This document shows, one piece after another, positions 18,742 to 29,346 of a stretch of DNA of 40,148 nucleotides. A program made the position numbers and the translations under genes. The notes below the pieces were generated by a model. The model made no database searches and was not told the DNA's origin. It saw only the letters and a program-made list of their open reading frames with translations. This stretch comes from Nostocoides jenkinsii Ben 74. Its GTDB lineage: Bacteria; Actinomycetota; Actinomycetes; Actinomycetales; Dermatophilaceae. Position 1 is the stretch's first letter; each line of letters begins with the position of its first letter. The DNA lies in NCBI RefSeq assembly GCF_001046875.1, contig NZ_HF571038.1:524955-565102 (forward strand), given 5' to 3'.

Positions 18742-19709
18742 CGCCCCGAATCGGAGACGCCACCCCCGGAGCGGGTCACCCGCGGACCGCCGCCGACGAA
18801 CGTCGCCGGGGCACGGCATACGGATTCTTGGCGTATGGCGTGTGGGGCATCTTCCCGCTCTATTTCCACGCCCTGAAGCCGGCCGGCGCTTGGGAGATCT
18901 TGGCGCACCGGATCGTCTGGACGATGGTGTTGTGCTGGGGAATCCTGGCTGTCCGGCGGGACTGGGCCTGGTTGCGCACCACGCTGGCGAATCGTCGACT
19001 GAGCCTTGGCCTGACCGCCGCCGCCCTGCTCATCGCTGTCAACTGGGTCATTTATGTCGTCGCCGTGCTGTCGGGGCACACCTACGAAGCGGCCCTCGGC
19101 TACTTCCTCAATCCCCTGGTCACCGTCGCGCTCGGCGTCGTCATCCTCGGCGAACGACTGCGCCGACTGCAGTGGCTGGCCGTGGGAGTCGGCGCCGTCG
19201 CCGGCATCTACCTCGCCCTCGCAGGCGGCGGATTCCCTTGGGTGGCAATCAGTTTGGCGCTGTCGTTCGGGATGTATGGCTTGCTGAAGAAGCGCGTCGG
19301 CGCGGCGCTGGACCCGTGGCACTCGCTGTTCGCGGAGACGGCCATCCTGATGCCGGTCGCGGTCGCGATCCTCATCATCGTCGGCGTCCGCGGGGACATG
19401 ACGTATGGCGTGGGCACCGCCCACACGGTCATGCTCACCCTCGCCGGGGTCGTTACCGCGATCCCGCTGTTGCTCTTCGCCGCGGCGGCGCAGCGCGTGC
19501 CGCTCGTGACGATCGGCTTGATCCAGTTCACGACCCCGGTCATGCAGCTCCTCGTCGGGGTGTGGCTCTTGCAAGAGCACGTCTCCGGTCGCCTCTGGCT
19601 CGGCTTCGGCATCGTCTGGATCGCGCTGGTCCTGCTGACCGTGGACTCCATCGCCGCGGCCCGGCGCAATCGCAGCGAGATCACGCCCCTCGACCCAGCC
19701 GCCGAGTAG
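18738..19709 (+). CDS. rarD: RarD-type EamA/DMT family permease
   Basis: A 323-residue, ten-helix inner-membrane transporter of the drug/metabolite superfamily. The RarD-type start is recognisable: [19 protein letters not shown], then [10 protein letters not shown] and the paired EamA repeats. The substrate is unknown; the name comes from chloramphenicol sensitivity in E. coli. GTG 18738 overlaps the korB stop in GTGA, so it is probably translated from the korAB message. The link to 2-oxoacid metabolism is not obvious and may only be operon hitch-hiking. The longer frame starting inside korB is rejected. Confidence 0.9.
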   Translation: MTPRIGDATPGAGHPRTAADERRRGTAYGFLAYGVWGIFPLYFHALKPAGAWEILAHRIVWTMVLCWGILAVRRDWAWLRTTLANRRLSLGLTAAALLIAVNWVIYVVAVLSGHTYEAALGYFLNPLVTVALGVVILGERLRRLQWLAVGVGAVAGIYLALAGGGFPWVAISLALSFGMYGLLKKRVGAALDPWHSLFAETAILMPVAVAILIIVGVRGDMTYGVGTAHTVMLTLAGVVTAIPLLLFAAAAQRVPLVTIGLIQFTTPVMQLLVGVWLLQEHVSGRLWLGFGIVWIALVLLTVDSIAAARRNRSEITPLDPAAE

Positions 19710-19724
19710 GCCCCTCAGGCGGCT
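19697..19724 (+). terminator. Hairpin over the rarD stop codon, possible terminator
   Basis: The arms AGCCGCC (19697-19703) and GGCGGCT (19718-19724) pair perfectly, and GAG/CTC inside can extend the stem past one bulged A. The structure spans the rarD stop (19707-19709). It lacks a U-run, as many actinobacterial terminators do. It may separate korAB-rarD from the next gene. Confidence 0.4.
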
Positions 19725-19752
19725 CTCAGACTTGGCGCGGGACAATGCCGTC

Positions 19753-20673
19753 ATGTCGAGTGCACGGACGAATCTGACCCGATTCGCCTGGTTGTCGATC
19801 GCCGCGGCGATCGCCACCATTGCCCTGAAGTTCGGCGCCTATCTGCTCACCGGCTCGGTCGGCCTCTTGTCCGACGCCGCCGAGTCCATCGTGAACCTGG
19901 TCGCGGCGTTCGTCGCCCTGCTGGCCCTGCACGTCGCGGCGCGTCCCCCGGACGAGGACCACCACTTCGGCCATTCCAAGGCGGAGTACTTCTCCGCCGT
20001 GGTGGAAGGGCTGATGATCTTCGTCGCCGCGGTCTTCATCCTGGTGACCTCGGTCCAGCGATTCCTGCACCCACAACCGCTGGAGAATGTCGGCGTCGGG
20101 TTGGGGATCTCCGTCGCCGCCTCGGCGCTCAGCGGCATCGTCGCCATGACACTGCTGCGCGCCGGACGCCAGCACAACTCCATCACCCTGGTCGCGGACG
20201 GCAAACACTTGTTCACCGACGTGTGGACCTCGGTGGGGGTGGTCGTGGGCGTCCTGTTGGTGGCGCTGACCAAGTGGGAGCGCCTCGATTCGATCATCGC
20301 CTTCCTGGTCGGCTGCAATATCGTCTGGACCGGCTGGCACCTCATGCGCGAATCGGTCGACGGGTTGATGGACAAGGCCTTGGACGCCGAGCGCGCGACC
20401 GCCATGCGCGCGGTGCTCGACCGCTACAGCGGTGACGAGGTGACCTATCACCACCTACGCACGCGCGAGGCAGGCCACCGCATCTTTGCGTCGGTCCACG
20501 TACTGGTGCCGGGTGCCTGGACCGTTCAGCGCGGGCACGACCTCGTGGAGGACGTCGAGGCGGACCTGCGCACGGCCATACCCCAACTGGACATCAGCAT
20601 CCATCTGGAACCGCGAGAAGATCCGCGCTCCTACGAGGACGGTGTCCCACATTCGCATCACATGCGCCCGTGA
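19753..20673 (+). CDS. Cation diffusion facilitator family transporter
   Basis: A 306-residue metal/proton antiporter with about six transmembrane helices and a C-terminal cytoplasmic domain. Helix 5 has the classical HxxxD site (KHLFTD), and the [16 protein letters not shown] loop is typical. Helix 2 reads [11 protein letters not shown], so the usual His/Asp-xxx-Asp pair is Glu44-xxx-Asn48, and the metal may not be zinc. The tail ends HSHHMRP. ATG 19753 is preferred over TTG 19732. A GACAAT -10-like box at 19741-19746 lies so close that the message could be leaderless (inference). No ribosome site is seen. Confidence 0.9.
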   Translation: MSSARTNLTRFAWLSIAAAIATIALKFGAYLLTGSVGLLSDAAESIVNLVAAFVALLALHVAARPPDEDHHFGHSKAEYFSAVVEGLMIFVAAVFILVTSVQRFLHPQPLENVGVGLGISVAASALSGIVAMTLLRAGRQHNSITLVADGKHLFTDVWTSVGVVVGVLLVALTKWERLDSIIAFLVGCNIVWTGWHLMRESVDGLMDKALDAERATAMRAVLDRYSGDEVTYHHLRTREAGHRIFASVHVLVPGAWTVQRGHDLVEDVEADLRTAIPQLDISIHLEPREDPRSYEDGVPHSHHMRP

Positions 20674-20687
20674 GGCAACGCGAGCGA

Positions 20688-20730
20688 CACAGTGCTGGTG
20701 CCCGCAGGATCTGCGGACACCAGCACTGTG
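20688..20730. terminator. Strong bidirectional terminator hairpin
   Basis: The arms CACAGTGCTGGTG (20688-20700) and CACCAGCACTGTG (20718-20730) pair perfectly over 13 bp. Inside, CCGCA/TGCGG makes a second 5-bp stem around GGATC. It lies exactly between two converging genes (the cation transporter ends at 20673, the beta-sandwich protein at 20751), so it can stop transcription from both sides. There is no U-run. Confidence 0.8.
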
Positions 20731-20750
20731 GTCGAAGGATCGAAGGTGGT

Positions 20751-21485
20751 CTACTTCGGGGCCCGGAGAAGGCTTCCACCCTTGACGGTCTTGCCGAGGT
20801 CGGCAGCCGGGAGCGCCTTCACCGTCTCGCGTCCAGCCAACGTCCGGAAGTTTGCCGAGTCGAGGCGCATCGTTCCCCAATAGCCATCAGCAACGTAGAA
20901 GCCGTAGCCGACCTGGCCACCGCTGCGGGTGTAGTCGTATCCCGACCACAGGGTGCGCCCGTTGATGGCCCAGTTGAAGTAGCCACCCTGCGCAGTGAGG
21001 TTGAGGGTCTTCCAGATCTGGCTGCGAATGACTGCGGCATACGTCCAGTCGACGAGCGCGCGTTCGTTGCCGTTGTTGTCGGTGTAGAACACCGAGAAGT
21101 AGCCGGTGTTGGTGAAGTTGAAGTGGTAGCTCGGCGCCCAGTCGTAGTCATTGGTCAGGCGCAACGGGTTGCCGCGGACAATCATTGAATTGGCCCAGTA
21201 ACCGCCGCCATTGCCGTCGCGCTTCACGCGAGCCTGGTAGACGAAGTTGCGGAAGGTGCCCGTGTGTGAGGTCGACGACCAGTACCCCGGGACGCCCTGG
21301 CACCAGTAGTTCCCACCATTGATCGCCCAGTTGCCCGCAACCGAGTTCCACCCGATCGCGTTCCGGTTGAAGTCGTTGGACCACATTGCCGGCCGGTCGC
21401 CCTCGTCTGCGCGCGCCGCCGTCGCCACAAGGGGGGTGGACGCCAGGGATGCGGCTGCGCCCGTGAGGAAGGTTCTGCGTTCCAT
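20751..21485 (-). CDS. Tat-exported LamG/concanavalin-like beta-sandwich protein
   Basis: A 244-residue protein with a twin-arginine leader (MERRTFLTGAAASLASTP) and a cleavage-type ARADEG near residue 29. The mature part is rich in Trp, Tyr, Asn and Gly (DFNRNAIGWNSVAGNWAI, then NFTNTGYFSVFYTDNNGN) and looks like a laminin-G/concanavalin-like jelly roll, as found in sugar-binding or 3-keto-disaccharide hydrolase-type modules. No catalytic residue can be assigned. ATG 21485 has GAAGAG upstream. The leader before it contains a CCTGGACCTCCAGG inverted repeat (about 21521-21534). It stands alone, converging on the cation transporter. Confidence 0.72.
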   Translation of the reverse strand: MERRTFLTGAAASLASTPLVATAARADEGDRPAMWSNDFNRNAIGWNSVAGNWAINGGNYWCQGVPGYWSSTSHTGTFRNFVYQARVKRDGNGGGYWANSMIVRGNPLRLTNDYDWAPSYHFNFTNTGYFSVFYTDNNGNERALVDWTYAAVIRSQIWKTLNLTAQGGYFNWAINGRTLWSGYDYTRSGGQVGYGFYVADGYWGTMRLDSANFRTLAGRETVKALPAADLGKTVKGGSLLRAPK

Positions 21486-21670
21486 CTGATCAGCTCTTCT
21501 CGTCCTGAGATGGGGGGGTCGATCCTGGAGGTCCAGGAACCATCTAAAGCTCACATCTGTGGACCCTCAGGAAAAGTCCCACCTTTGCAGGACACCTATC
21601 CCGTTCCTTGGAGCTGGATCGGCTCATCCGGCGTCCAGAGCCCGCCGGCGGTCCCGTCTTAGAACGCGGG

Positions 21671-22672
21671 CTACTGATCGCGCTGGACGACGCGCAGCGC
21701 CAGGGCGGCCAGGGCCGACTTGACCTCGCCGTCGGGCAGCGGGGCCAGGACGTCCTGGGCGGAGCGGGCCATGGCCGTGGTCTCGGCGCGGGCGCGATCC
21801 ATCGCCGGGTGCGGGCGGAGGAGATCAAGGGCCTCAGCCAACTCATCGTCGGTGTGCGTTGGCTGACGCAGGAGGGCTTGGAGCCGCGCGTCGGCCGGGT
21901 CGGTGGACTCCAGTGCATAGATGATCGGCAGCGTCCGCTTGCCTTCGCGGATGTCCGTGCCCGGCGCCTTGCCGAGGACCTCCGAGGTCGAGGAGATGTC
22001 GATGAGGTCGTCGGCCAACTGGAAGGCGACGCCGATGCGCTCGCCGTAGTCGGTCACCAGGGCGATGACCTCACGCGAGCACCCGGCCAGGAGTGCGCCA
22101 TACCGAGCCGCGGTCGCGATGAGGACGCCCGTCTTGTCGGCCAGCACGCCGAGGTAGTAGGCGTGCGCGTCCTCCCCCGGCGGGCACGGTCGGTCGTCGC
22201 GGATCTGTCCCGAGCAGAGCCGGATGAACGTCTGCGCCTGAATCTTGACCGCCTCGGGACCGAGGTCGGCGATGATGTCCGAGGCCGTGCCGAACAGCAA
22301 GTCCCCGACCAGGATGGCGGTCGAGTTGTCGTACTTCGCGTTGGCGCTCGGGACCCCACGCCGGGTGTAGGCCTCGTCCATGACGTCGTCGTGGTAGAGC
22401 GAGGCGAGGTGGGTAAGTTCAACCCCGGCCGCTGCGGCCACGACATCCGCAGAGATCCCGTTGCCGAGTTCGGCCGCCAGCATCGTCAGCAGCGGGCGGA
22501 AGCGTTTGCCGCCGGCCTGCAACAGATGGCCGTTGGCCTCGGCGATGAACGGGTCCGCGTGGTCCACACGGGCGTCCAGCAGCGCCTCGACGTCGCTGAG
22601 CGCGGCGTCGAGTCGCTCCCGGAGGTCGTCGGAGAGCCCCGGGAGGGCGGGCGCGGTGGCGTTACGCGGCAT
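21671..22672 (-). CDS. Long-chain all-trans polyprenyl diphosphate synthase
   Basis: A 333-residue prenyl chain-elongating enzyme. First Asp-rich motif DDVMD (residues 95-99), second DDLID (221-225), plus GGKRFRP (54-60) for isopentenyl diphosphate binding; KTG and the Lys/Arg of GKRTLP are present. Small residues just before the first motif (LASLYH) leave room for a long product, consistent with a menaquinone side chain. ATG 22672 starts 5 bases after the nuoN stop, so it is probably expressed with the main nuo operon. The start lies inside a GTATGCCGCG motif. It resembles M. tuberculosis GrcC1-type synthases; chain length is not predictable here. Confidence 0.92.
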   Translation of the reverse strand: MPRNATAPALPGLSDDLRERLDAALSDVEALLDARVDHADPFIAEANGHLLQAGGKRFRPLLTMLAAELGNGISADVVAAAAGVELTHLASLYHDDVMDEAYTRRGVPSANAKYDNSTAILVGDLLFGTASDIIADLGPEAVKIQAQTFIRLCSGQIRDDRPCPPGEDAHAYYLGVLADKTGVLIATAARYGALLAGCSREVIALVTDYGERIGVAFQLADDLIDISSTSEVLGKAPGTDIREGKRTLPIIYALESTDPADARLQALLRQPTHTDDELAEALDLLRPHPAMDRARAETTAMARSAQDVLAPLPDGEVKSALAALALRVVQRDQ

Positions 22673-22677
22673 ACGGG

Positions 22678-24240
22678 TCAGCGGATGAACTGACTGGCCT
22701 GGCCGGCCAGGTCGAGCACCGGACCAGGCATGACGCCCAGGCCAATGCTCGCGATGACAGCGGCGGCCAGCGCGATCGTCGCGACGACCGACGGGGTCCA
22801 GGCGACGACATCGCCCTTGCCCTCCTCGAAGTACATCCGAACGATCAACTTCACATAGACGTATGCCGTGATGGCGCTGCAGAGGACACCGATGATCACC
22901 AACAGCACGCCACCCTTGCCGCCCGTCGCGACCGCAGGCGCGAACGCCGCGAACTTGGCCGTGAAGCCGGAGGTGAGCGGGATACCCGCGAAGGTCAGCA
23001 GGAGCAGCGCGAAGATGCCGGCGACGACCGGGTGCGACTTGCCGAGGCCGTCCCACTGCCTAACAGATGTGGCCTCGGCGCCGTCGTCCGCCTGACGGAC
23101 CATGGCGATGATGCCGAAGGCGGCGATCGTGGCCAAGCCGTAGGCGAGGGCGTAGAACATGACCCCGGAGACACCGGCCTTGTCGAAGGCCAGCACGCCG
23201 GTGAGGATGAACCCCGCGTGCGCGATCGAGGAATAGGCCAAGAGGCGCTTCATGTCGGTCTGCGCCACGGAGAGCACCGACCCGACGACCATCGTCAACG
23301 CGGCAACCGCCATGACACCCAGGCGCCAGTCGAGGCGGTTGGCCTCGATGCCGACGTAGACCAGGCGCAGGATCGCGCCAAAGGCCGCGAGCTTGGTGCA
23401 GGCGGCCATGAAGCCGGTGACCGCGCTTGGGGCGCCCTGGTAGACATCCGGCGTCCAGGCGTGGAAGGGCACGGCACCGACCTTGAACAGCAGCCCGACC
23501 AGGACGAAGACGATGCCCGGCAGGAGCAGCCCGTCGAACTGCGTCTGACCCGCGCTGATGGCCTGCGAAACCTCACCGAAGTGGATCGACCCGGCATACC
23601 CATAGATCAGCGCGGAGCCGAACAGGAAGAAGGCGCTGGAGAACGAGCCGAGGAGGAAGTACTTCAGCGCGGCTTCCTGGGAGAGCAGTCGCTTGCGGCG
23701 CGCCAGCCCCGTGAGGATGTAGAGCGGCAGCGAGACGACTTCGAGCGCGACGAACATCGTCAACAGGTCGTTGGCCGCCGGGAAGATCATCATGCCGGCG
23801 ATGGAGAAGAGCGCCAGCGGGAAGACCTCGCCGGTGCCCCAGCCCGCGTTCGTGGCGGTCCGCTCCAGGTCGGAGCCCGGCACGGCAGCACCCATCGGGG
23901 TGAAGGCGTCCGCGCCCGCGCTGGAGAACTTCTCCGCCATCAGCATGACCGACAACAACCCGAGCACCAGCACGGAGCCCATCTGGAACAACGCCGGGCC
24001 GTCGATGACGACGGCACCACCGAGCGTCGTGCCCTGGTCGTGGCGTGACTTCATCACGAGCACCACCAACGCGGCGACGAGCGCCACGACAGAGATGGAC
24101 AACTGGATCGAGTGCCGCACCGACCGCGCGGCGAACGCCTCGACGAGCACGCCGAGCAACGCCCCACCGAAGACGATGAGGATCGGCATGACCGCCCAAT
24201 AGTTGACGCTCACGGCCTGGAAGCCCATGTCGGGGTTCAC
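22678..24240 (-). CDS. nuoN: NADH-quinone oxidoreductase subunit N
   Basis: A 520-residue antiporter-like subunit, last nuo gene of the main operon. The conserved Glu is in FVALEVVSLPLYIL and the Lys in GLLFKVGAVPFHAWTPDVYQ; AACTKLAAFGAILR follows. A hydrophilic insertion near residues 105-135 is seen (AGADAFTPMGAAVPG). The first ATG, at 24240, overlaps the nuoM stop by ATGA. It is followed at 5 bases by the polyprenyl synthase. Confidence 0.95.
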   Translation of the reverse strand: MNPDMGFQAVSVNYWAVMPILIVFGGALLGVLVEAFAARSVRHSIQLSISVVALVAALVVLVMKSRHDQGTTLGGAVVIDGPALFQMGSVLVLGLLSVMLMAEKFSSAGADAFTPMGAAVPGSDLERTATNAGWGTGEVFPLALFSIAGMMIFPAANDLLTMFVALEVVSLPLYILTGLARRKRLLSQEAALKYFLLGSFSSAFFLFGSALIYGYAGSIHFGEVSQAISAGQTQFDGLLLPGIVFVLVGLLFKVGAVPFHAWTPDVYQGAPSAVTGFMAACTKLAAFGAILRLVYVGIEANRLDWRLGVMAVAALTMVVGSVLSVAQTDMKRLLAYSSIAHAGFILTGVLAFDKAGVSGVMFYALAYGLATIAAFGIIAMVRQADDGAEATSVRQWDGLGKSHPVVAGIFALLLLTFAGIPLTSGFTAKFAAFAPAVATGGKGGVLLVIIGVLCSAITAYVYVKLIVRMYFEEGKGDVVAWTPSVVATIALAAAVIASIGLGVMPGPVLDLAGQASQFIR

Positions 24241-25778
24241 TTCTCACCACCAGTGGTCGCGATGAACGGAGTGGCGGGCGCCGGATCCGAGACTCCCGCG
24301 ACCGACAGCACCCGCTGGACGGCGGGGTTGACGGCATCAAAGAGCGGCTTCGGATAGAACCCGAGGAAGATGAAGGAAGCGATCAATGGCGCGACGACGA
24401 ACTTCTCGCGCATCGTCAGGTCCTTGACCGGCTCGACCAGGGTCGGCGTGGGTCCGGTCATGACGCGCTTGTACATCCACAGGATGTAGATAGCCGACAT
24501 GACCAGGCCGACCGAGGAGATGACCGCCGCGCCCTTGTAGCGCGAATAGCTGCCGGTGATGACCAGGAACTCAGAAACGAACGATCCCAGTCCGGGCAAC
24601 GCCAGGCCGGACATGCCGGAGATGAGGAAGACGCCAGCGACTGCAGGGGTGATCTTCTGCCAGCCACCGAAGTCGGAGATGCGCGTGCTCCCGCGCCGGC
24701 GCACCAGCATCGCCGCCACCAGGAAGAGCCCGGCGGTGGTGAAGCCGTGGTTGATCATGTAGGTCGCGGCGCCCGCTCCGGCCGAGGTCGTCATCGCGAA
24801 GATGCCGAACACGATGAAGCCGAAGTGGCTGATCGAGGTGTAGGAAATCAGGCGCATGAGGTCGTTGGACCCGATGGCACAGAAGGCGCCATAGATGATC
24901 GAGACGATGGCCAGCGCGATGACGACGGGCGTGGCCCACTCACTGGCCTGCGGAAAGAGTCCGAGGCAGAAGCGGATCATGCCGTAGGTGCCGACCTTGT
25001 CGAGCACGCCCACGAGCAAAGTCGCCGTGGCCGGCGTCGCGGCCGCGGCGGCGTCCGGGAGCCACGTGTGCACCGGCCACATCGGTGCCTTCACCGCGAA
25101 GGCGATGAAGAAGCCGAGCCATAGCCACTTCTGCGTCGTGACGTCGAGATTCAACCCCGTGAGGTTTTGCATCAGGAAGCCGGTCGACCCCTTCGGGCCC
25201 TGGAAGTAGAGCGCGATGACGCTGACGAGCATCACCAACCCACCCGCGAGCGAGAAGAGCAGGAACTTGATCGCGGCATACTGCCGGCGCGGTCCACCAA
25301 AGCTGCCGATCAGGAAGTAGACCGGGATCAGCATCGCCTCGAAGAAGACGTAGAACAAGAAGACGTCGGTCGCCGCGAACACCCCGACCATGAAGGCGAG
25401 CAGGGAGAGCATCAGCGCGAAGTAGTTCTTCTCGCGGTGACCGCCCTCGGGCACGTCGTGCCACGCCGCCAGGATGCACACCGGCGTCAGGATCGCCGAC
25501 ATGAGGATCAGCGAGAGCGCGATGCCGTCCACACCGAGCGCATAGGAGACCCCGAAGCTCGGGATCCACTCGTGCACCTCGGTGAGCTGGAATTGCGAGA
25601 GCGAACTCGCCTTGAACTGCAGGGCGGCACCGACGGTGAGAGCCAGCGTCACCAGGGAGAACCCGAGGGCGATCTGCTTGGCTCGATCGGCCATCGCGGC
25701 CGGCAGCGCTGCCACCAGGAGCGCCCCGACCAGCGGGACGACCATCAGCAGCGTCAGCCAGGGGAAGGTCGTATCCAT
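24237..25778 (-). CDS. nuoM: NADH-quinone oxidoreductase subunit M
   Basis: A 513-residue middle antiporter-like module. Signatures: FYVFFEAMLIPVYFLIGSFGG (Glu) and AVKAPMWPVHTWLPDAAAAA (Lys), with LDKVGTYGMIRF following. ATG 25778 shares one base with the nuoL stop (TGATG), so translation is coupled. The open frame up to 26429 is noise over nuoL. The C-terminal 25 residues are hydrophilic. Confidence 0.95.
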   Translation of the reverse strand: MDTTFPWLTLLMVVPLVGALLVAALPAAMADRAKQIALGFSLVTLALTVGAALQFKASSLSQFQLTEVHEWIPSFGVSYALGVDGIALSLILMSAILTPVCILAAWHDVPEGGHREKNYFALMLSLLAFMVGVFAATDVFLFYVFFEAMLIPVYFLIGSFGGPRRQYAAIKFLLFSLAGGLVMLVSVIALYFQGPKGSTGFLMQNLTGLNLDVTTQKWLWLGFFIAFAVKAPMWPVHTWLPDAAAAATPATATLLVGVLDKVGTYGMIRFCLGLFPQASEWATPVVIALAIVSIIYGAFCAIGSNDLMRLISYTSISHFGFIVFGIFAMTTSAGAGAATYMINHGFTTAGLFLVAAMLVRRRGSTRISDFGGWQKITPAVAGVFLISGMSGLALPGLGSFVSEFLVITGSYSRYKGAAVISSVGLVMSAIYILWMYKRVMTGPTPTLVEPVKDLTMREKFVVAPLIASFIFLGFYPKPLFDAVNPAVQRVLSVAGVSDPAPATPFIATTGGEK

Positions 25779-27715
25779 CAGTTGATCACCCACAGTGCAC
25801 CGAAGATGGCGACGACGCCGGCCAGCATCGTCAGGGCGTAGGAACGAGCGAAACCGTTCTGGATGGTCCGCAAGCGATCGGCCGATTCCCGGGTCAACGT
25901 CGCGAGACCCTCGAAGGCACCGTCCACACCGTGGTGATCGGTCCATTCGACGCTCTCGGTGAGGGCGGCGCCGGGACGGCGCAGGACCCACTCGTTGAAG
26001 TCGTCTTGGTAGAGATCCTGGCGGGCCGCCCGGGTAAGGGCGTTCCCGGCCGGCGCGGTCGTCGGGACGTCGGCCGCGCCATACCGGATCCAGGCGAGGA
26101 AGGCACCGGCCGCCACGAGGGCGAGCGTCGCGATCATCAGGATGGGTATGGGGAGCACCGGCTCCCCGTGCTCGTGATGGCCGGTGACCGGCTCGAGCCA
26201 GGTGGTGAAGATATTCGTCGGGCCGAGGATCAGACCGAGAGCGGCCGAGCCGACCGCGAGGATCATCATGGGGACGGTCATCGTCAGCGGCGACTCGTGC
26301 GGATGCTGCTTGGGTTCGTCCGTCCAGCGGGCCTTGCCGTGAAAGGTCATGAAGAACAACCGAGACATGTAGAACGCCGTGACACCGGCGCCGACGAGGG
26401 CCGTCGTGCCGAACACCCAGGGGCGCCAACCCTCGCCGATGAAGGCGGCCTCGATGATCTTGTCCTTGCTCCAGAAGCCGGAGAAGGGCGGGACGCCGAG
26501 GATGGCCAGCCAGCCGAGGCCGAAGGTGATCCAGGTGATCTTCATGTACTTGGCGAGGTCACCGAAACGGCGCATGTCGACCTGGTCGTTCATACCGTGC
26601 ATGACCGAGCCGGCACCGAGGAACATCCCGGCCTTGAAGAAGCCGTGGGTGATCAGGTGGAAGATCGCGAAGGCGTAGCCGACCGGGCCCAGCCCGGCGG
26701 CGAGCATCATGTAGCCGATCTGGGACATGGTCGAGGCGGCCAGCGCCTTCTTGATGTCGTCCTTGGCACAGCCGACGATCGCGCCGTAGGTCAGCGTGAT
26801 CGCGCCGACGATGGCGACGGCCAGCTGTGCGTTGGGCGCGCCTTCGAAGATGTGATGGCTGCGCACAACGAGGTAGACACCGGCGGTGACCATGGTTGCC
26901 GCGTGGATCAGCGCCGAGACCGGCGTCGGGCCGGCCATCGCGTCGCCGAGCCAGCTCTGCAGCGGGAACTGCGCGGACTTGCCACAGGCGGCAACGAGCA
27001 GCAGGAGACCGATGATCGTCAGCGCCGTGGTGCTCGCGTGCTCGGCGCCCGCGTTGACGGTGGCGAAGTCGACGGCGCCGAAGGTAGCGAACAGCGCGGC
27101 GATCGCCAGCGACAGGCCCATGTCACCGACACGGTTGACAATGAAGGCCTTGTTGGCGGCGGTGGCATAGGTGGGATTCTTGTACCAAAACCCGATCAGC
27201 AGGTAGGACGCCAGACCGACGCCTTCCCACCCGACGAAGAGCAGCACGTAGGAGTCGGCGAGCACCAGCGTGAGCATCGCCGCAATGAAGAGGTTGAGGT
27301 AGGCGAAGAACCGGCGCTTGTCCGGGTCCTGGCTCATGTAGCCGAGTGAGTAGACGTGGATGAGCGATCCGACAAACGTGATCAGCATGACGAAGCTGAG
27401 CGACAGCGGGTCCATCAGGACGCCGGCGTTCAACTGGAAGCTACCGGCGGGGATCCAGTTCCAGAGGACCTGGTGCGTGAAGCGCGCATCGGCGGCCGCA
27501 CCCAGCGTCTGGATGAGCGCGACCACGCCGAGGCCGAAGCTGGCCCAGGAAAGGCCGGTCGCCAGGCCAGGGCCGAAACTGTCGGTCTTGCGGCCACCGA
27601 GCAGCAGCAGGACGGCACCGGCGAGCGGCAGCGCGACCAACAGCCAACCCGGCAGGGTGACCGGTCCGGACTCGGCGGCGGCAGCCTGCGCGACCTGGAG
27701 GGCGAGGGAAGACAT
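25778..27715 (-). CDS. nuoL: NADH-quinone oxidoreductase subunit L
   Basis: A 645-residue distal antiporter-like subunit. The conserved Glu is in [19 protein letters not shown] and the conserved Lys in [36 protein letters not shown] is intact. A C-terminal region (about 560-645) carries the long lateral helix and its anchor. ATG 27715 has AAGGAG about 10 bases upstream, in the 16-base gap after nuoK. Confidence 0.95.
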   Translation of the reverse strand: MSSLALQVAQAAAAESGPVTLPGWLLVALPLAGAVLLLLGGRKTDSFGPGLATGLSWASFGLGVVALIQTLGAAADARFTHQVLWNWIPAGSFQLNAGVLMDPLSLSFVMLITFVGSLIHVYSLGYMSQDPDKRRFFAYLNLFIAAMLTLVLADSYVLLFVGWEGVGLASYLLIGFWYKNPTYATAANKAFIVNRVGDMGLSLAIAALFATFGAVDFATVNAGAEHASTTALTIIGLLLLVAACGKSAQFPLQSWLGDAMAGPTPVSALIHAATMVTAGVYLVVRSHHIFEGAPNAQLAVAIVGAITLTYGAIVGCAKDDIKKALAASTMSQIGYMMLAAGLGPVGYAFAIFHLITHGFFKAGMFLGAGSVMHGMNDQVDMRRFGDLAKYMKITWITFGLGWLAILGVPPFSGFWSKDKIIEAAFIGEGWRPWVFGTTALVGAGVTAFYMSRLFFMTFHGKARWTDEPKQHPHESPLTMTVPMMILAVGSAALGLILGPTNIFTTWLEPVTGHHEHGEPVLPIPILMIATLALVAAGAFLAWIRYGAADVPTTAPAGNALTRAARQDLYQDDFNEWVLRRPGAALTESVEWTDHHGVDGAFEGLATLTRESADRLRTIQNGFARSYALTMLAGVVAIFGALWVIN

Positions 27716-27731
27716 GGTGTCTTGACTCCTT

Positions 27732-28031
27732 CTACAGCTTCAGCAGGTTGGCGTCGTCGACCGAAGCCGAGCGGCGGGCACGGAAGATCGCCATGATGAT
27801 CGCCAGGCCGACCACGACCTCAGCGGCGGCGACCACCATCACGAAGAGGGCGATCGCCGAGCCCTCCATGGACTCGCGCATCCGCCCGAACGTCACGAAG
27901 GCCAGGTTGGCCGCGTTGAGCATCAACTCGATCCCCATGAAGACGATGATCGCGTTGCGCCGCGTGAGCACCGTGGCGCCCCCGATGGCGAACAGGATGA
28001 TCGCGAGGTAGATGTAGTTCATCAGGCTCAT
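27732..28031 (-). CDS. nuoK: NADH-quinone oxidoreductase subunit K
   Basis: A 99-residue, three-helix subunit of standard length. [20 protein letters not shown] carries the essential membrane Glu, and [11 protein letters not shown] the second. ATG 28031 overlaps the nuoJ stop (ATGA). It aligns closely with the second copy, but the second copy's tail is longer. Confidence 0.95.
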   Translation of the reverse strand: MSLMNYIYLAIILFAIGGATVLTRRNAIIVFMGIELMLNAANLAFVTFGRMRESMEGSAIALFVMVVAAAEVVVGLAIIMAIFRARRSASVDDANLLKL

Positions 28032-28795
28032 CGCGTGCGCCCCTCCTCGATCTCGTCGGCGAGTGACTGCTCGGCGGCGGAGTAGCGCTCCGGTCCGCTG
28101 ATCTGGTCGCGCTCGATGAGCGTGCGCGACACCGAGAGTTGACTCGGGCGGCCGTCCGGCAGCAGCGCGGGCGTATCGACGGCGTTATGCCGCGCGTAGA
28201 CACCCGGGGCGGGCTTGCCGGCGACGTACTCGTTGTTGCGCACCCGCTCCTGGGACAACTCCCGCTGCGTGGGCCGGTGACCGACGCGCTCGCGGTGTGC
28301 CAGGACCATGGCCCCCAAGGCAGCGGTGATCAGCAGGGCGCTGGTGATCTCGAAGACCCAGACGTACTTGCCGAAGATGAGCCCGGCCATGGCCGAGACA
28401 TTGCCCGAGGCGTTGGCGGTGTCCAGGGTCGGCTTGCCGGTCAGCGTGATGTGGCCGATGGCGGCGAACAACATGCCCGCCAAGCCCAAGCTGAGCACCA
28501 AGGTGGCCCACTTCTGCCCTTTGATGGTCTCGACCAGTGAATCGGAGGAGTCGACGCCGACGAGCATGACGACGAAGAGGAAGAGCATCATCACGGCGCC
28601 GGAGTAGACGAAGATCTGCACCACGCCGAGGAAGGCCGCCCCGTGCTGGATGTAGAAGATGCCGAGCGACAGCATGGCCAAGGCCATGCCGAGCGCCGCG
28701 TGGACCGCCTTGCGGGCGAACAGCAGCCCCAGCGCCCCGACGACGGCGAGCGTACCGAGGATCCAGAACGTCACCTCTTCACCGGTCGTGGTCAT
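28028..28795 (-). CDS. nuoJ: NADH-quinone oxidoreductase subunit J
   Basis: A 255-residue subunit. Five hydrophobic helices occupy about residues 8-165, including [23 protein letters not shown] hydrophilic tail of about 85 residues follows, rich in Arg, Glu and Ser; this is longer than proteobacterial NuoJ but usual for actinobacterial forms. ATG 28795 overlaps the nuoI stop. The tail is absent from the second copy. Confidence 0.94.
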   Translation of the reverse strand: MTTTGEEVTFWILGTLAVVGALGLLFARKAVHAALGMALAMLSLGIFYIQHGAAFLGVVQIFVYSGAVMMLFLFVVMLVGVDSSDSLVETIKGQKWATLVLSLGLAGMLFAAIGHITLTGKPTLDTANASGNVSAMAGLIFGKYVWVFEITSALLITAALGAMVLAHRERVGHRPTQRELSQERVRNNEYVAGKPAPGVYARHNAVDTPALLPDGRPSQLSVSRTLIERDQISGPERYSAAEQSLADEIEEGRTR

Positions 28796-29346
28796 GACCC
28801 GTCACCCGAGACCTTCCCCTGGTAGTAGTCGCGCTCCTGCATACCCGGCGCCATCGCGTGCGGCGGGGCCGACATGCCGCCCTGGAGCGGGGCGAGCAAC
28901 TGCTCTTTGGTGAAGATGAGATCGGCCCGGTTGTCGTCGGCGAGTTCGTAGAAGTTGGTCATCGTCAGGGCCCGGGTCGGGCACGCCTCGATGCACAAGC
29001 CGCAGAAGATGCAGCGCAAATAGTTGATCTGGTAGACCTTGCCGAACCGCTCGCCCGGTGAGAACCGGCCGGTGCCGCCCGGGGTGTCGTCGTTGTCCGC
29101 GCCCTCCACGAGGATCGCGTCCGCCGGACACGCCCACGCGCACAACTCACACCCGACGCACTTCTCCAGGCCGTCCGGGTGACGATTGAGCTGGTGACGG
29201 CCGTGGAAGCGCGGCCGCGTCGGCCGCTTCACCTCGGGGTATTCCTCGGTGTAGACCTTCTTGAACATCGTCGCGAAGGTCACCCCGAAGCCACCCACGG
29301 GGGCGAACATCTCGGAGAAAAAACCACCCTTGCCCTGCTCAGCCAC
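28792..29346 (-). CDS. nuoI: NADH-quinone oxidoreductase subunit I (2x[4Fe-4S])
   Basis: A 184-residue subunit with both [4Fe-4S] motifs: Cys63-66-69-73 in [12 protein letters not shown] and Cys112-115-118-122 in [12 protein letters not shown]. It starts at GTG 29346, preceded by a perfect AGGAGG 7 bases away; the start overlaps the last 8 bases of nuoH. The open frame to 29520 is antisense-type sequence over nuoH and is rejected. Confidence 0.95.
   Translation of the reverse strand: MAEQGKGGFFSEMFAPVGGFGVTFATMFKKVYTEEYPEVKRPTRPRFHGRHQLNRHPDGLEKCVGCELCAWACPADAILVEGADNDDTPGGTGRFSPGERFGKVYQINYLRCIFCGLCIEACPTRALTMTNFYELADDNRADLIFTKEQLLAPLQGGMSAPPHAMAPGMQERDYYQGKVSGDGS

Noticed and set aside
25779-26429. 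N-terminal extension of the main nuoM
   Set aside because: Overlaps nuoL and lacks membrane character; the TGATG junction fixes the start.
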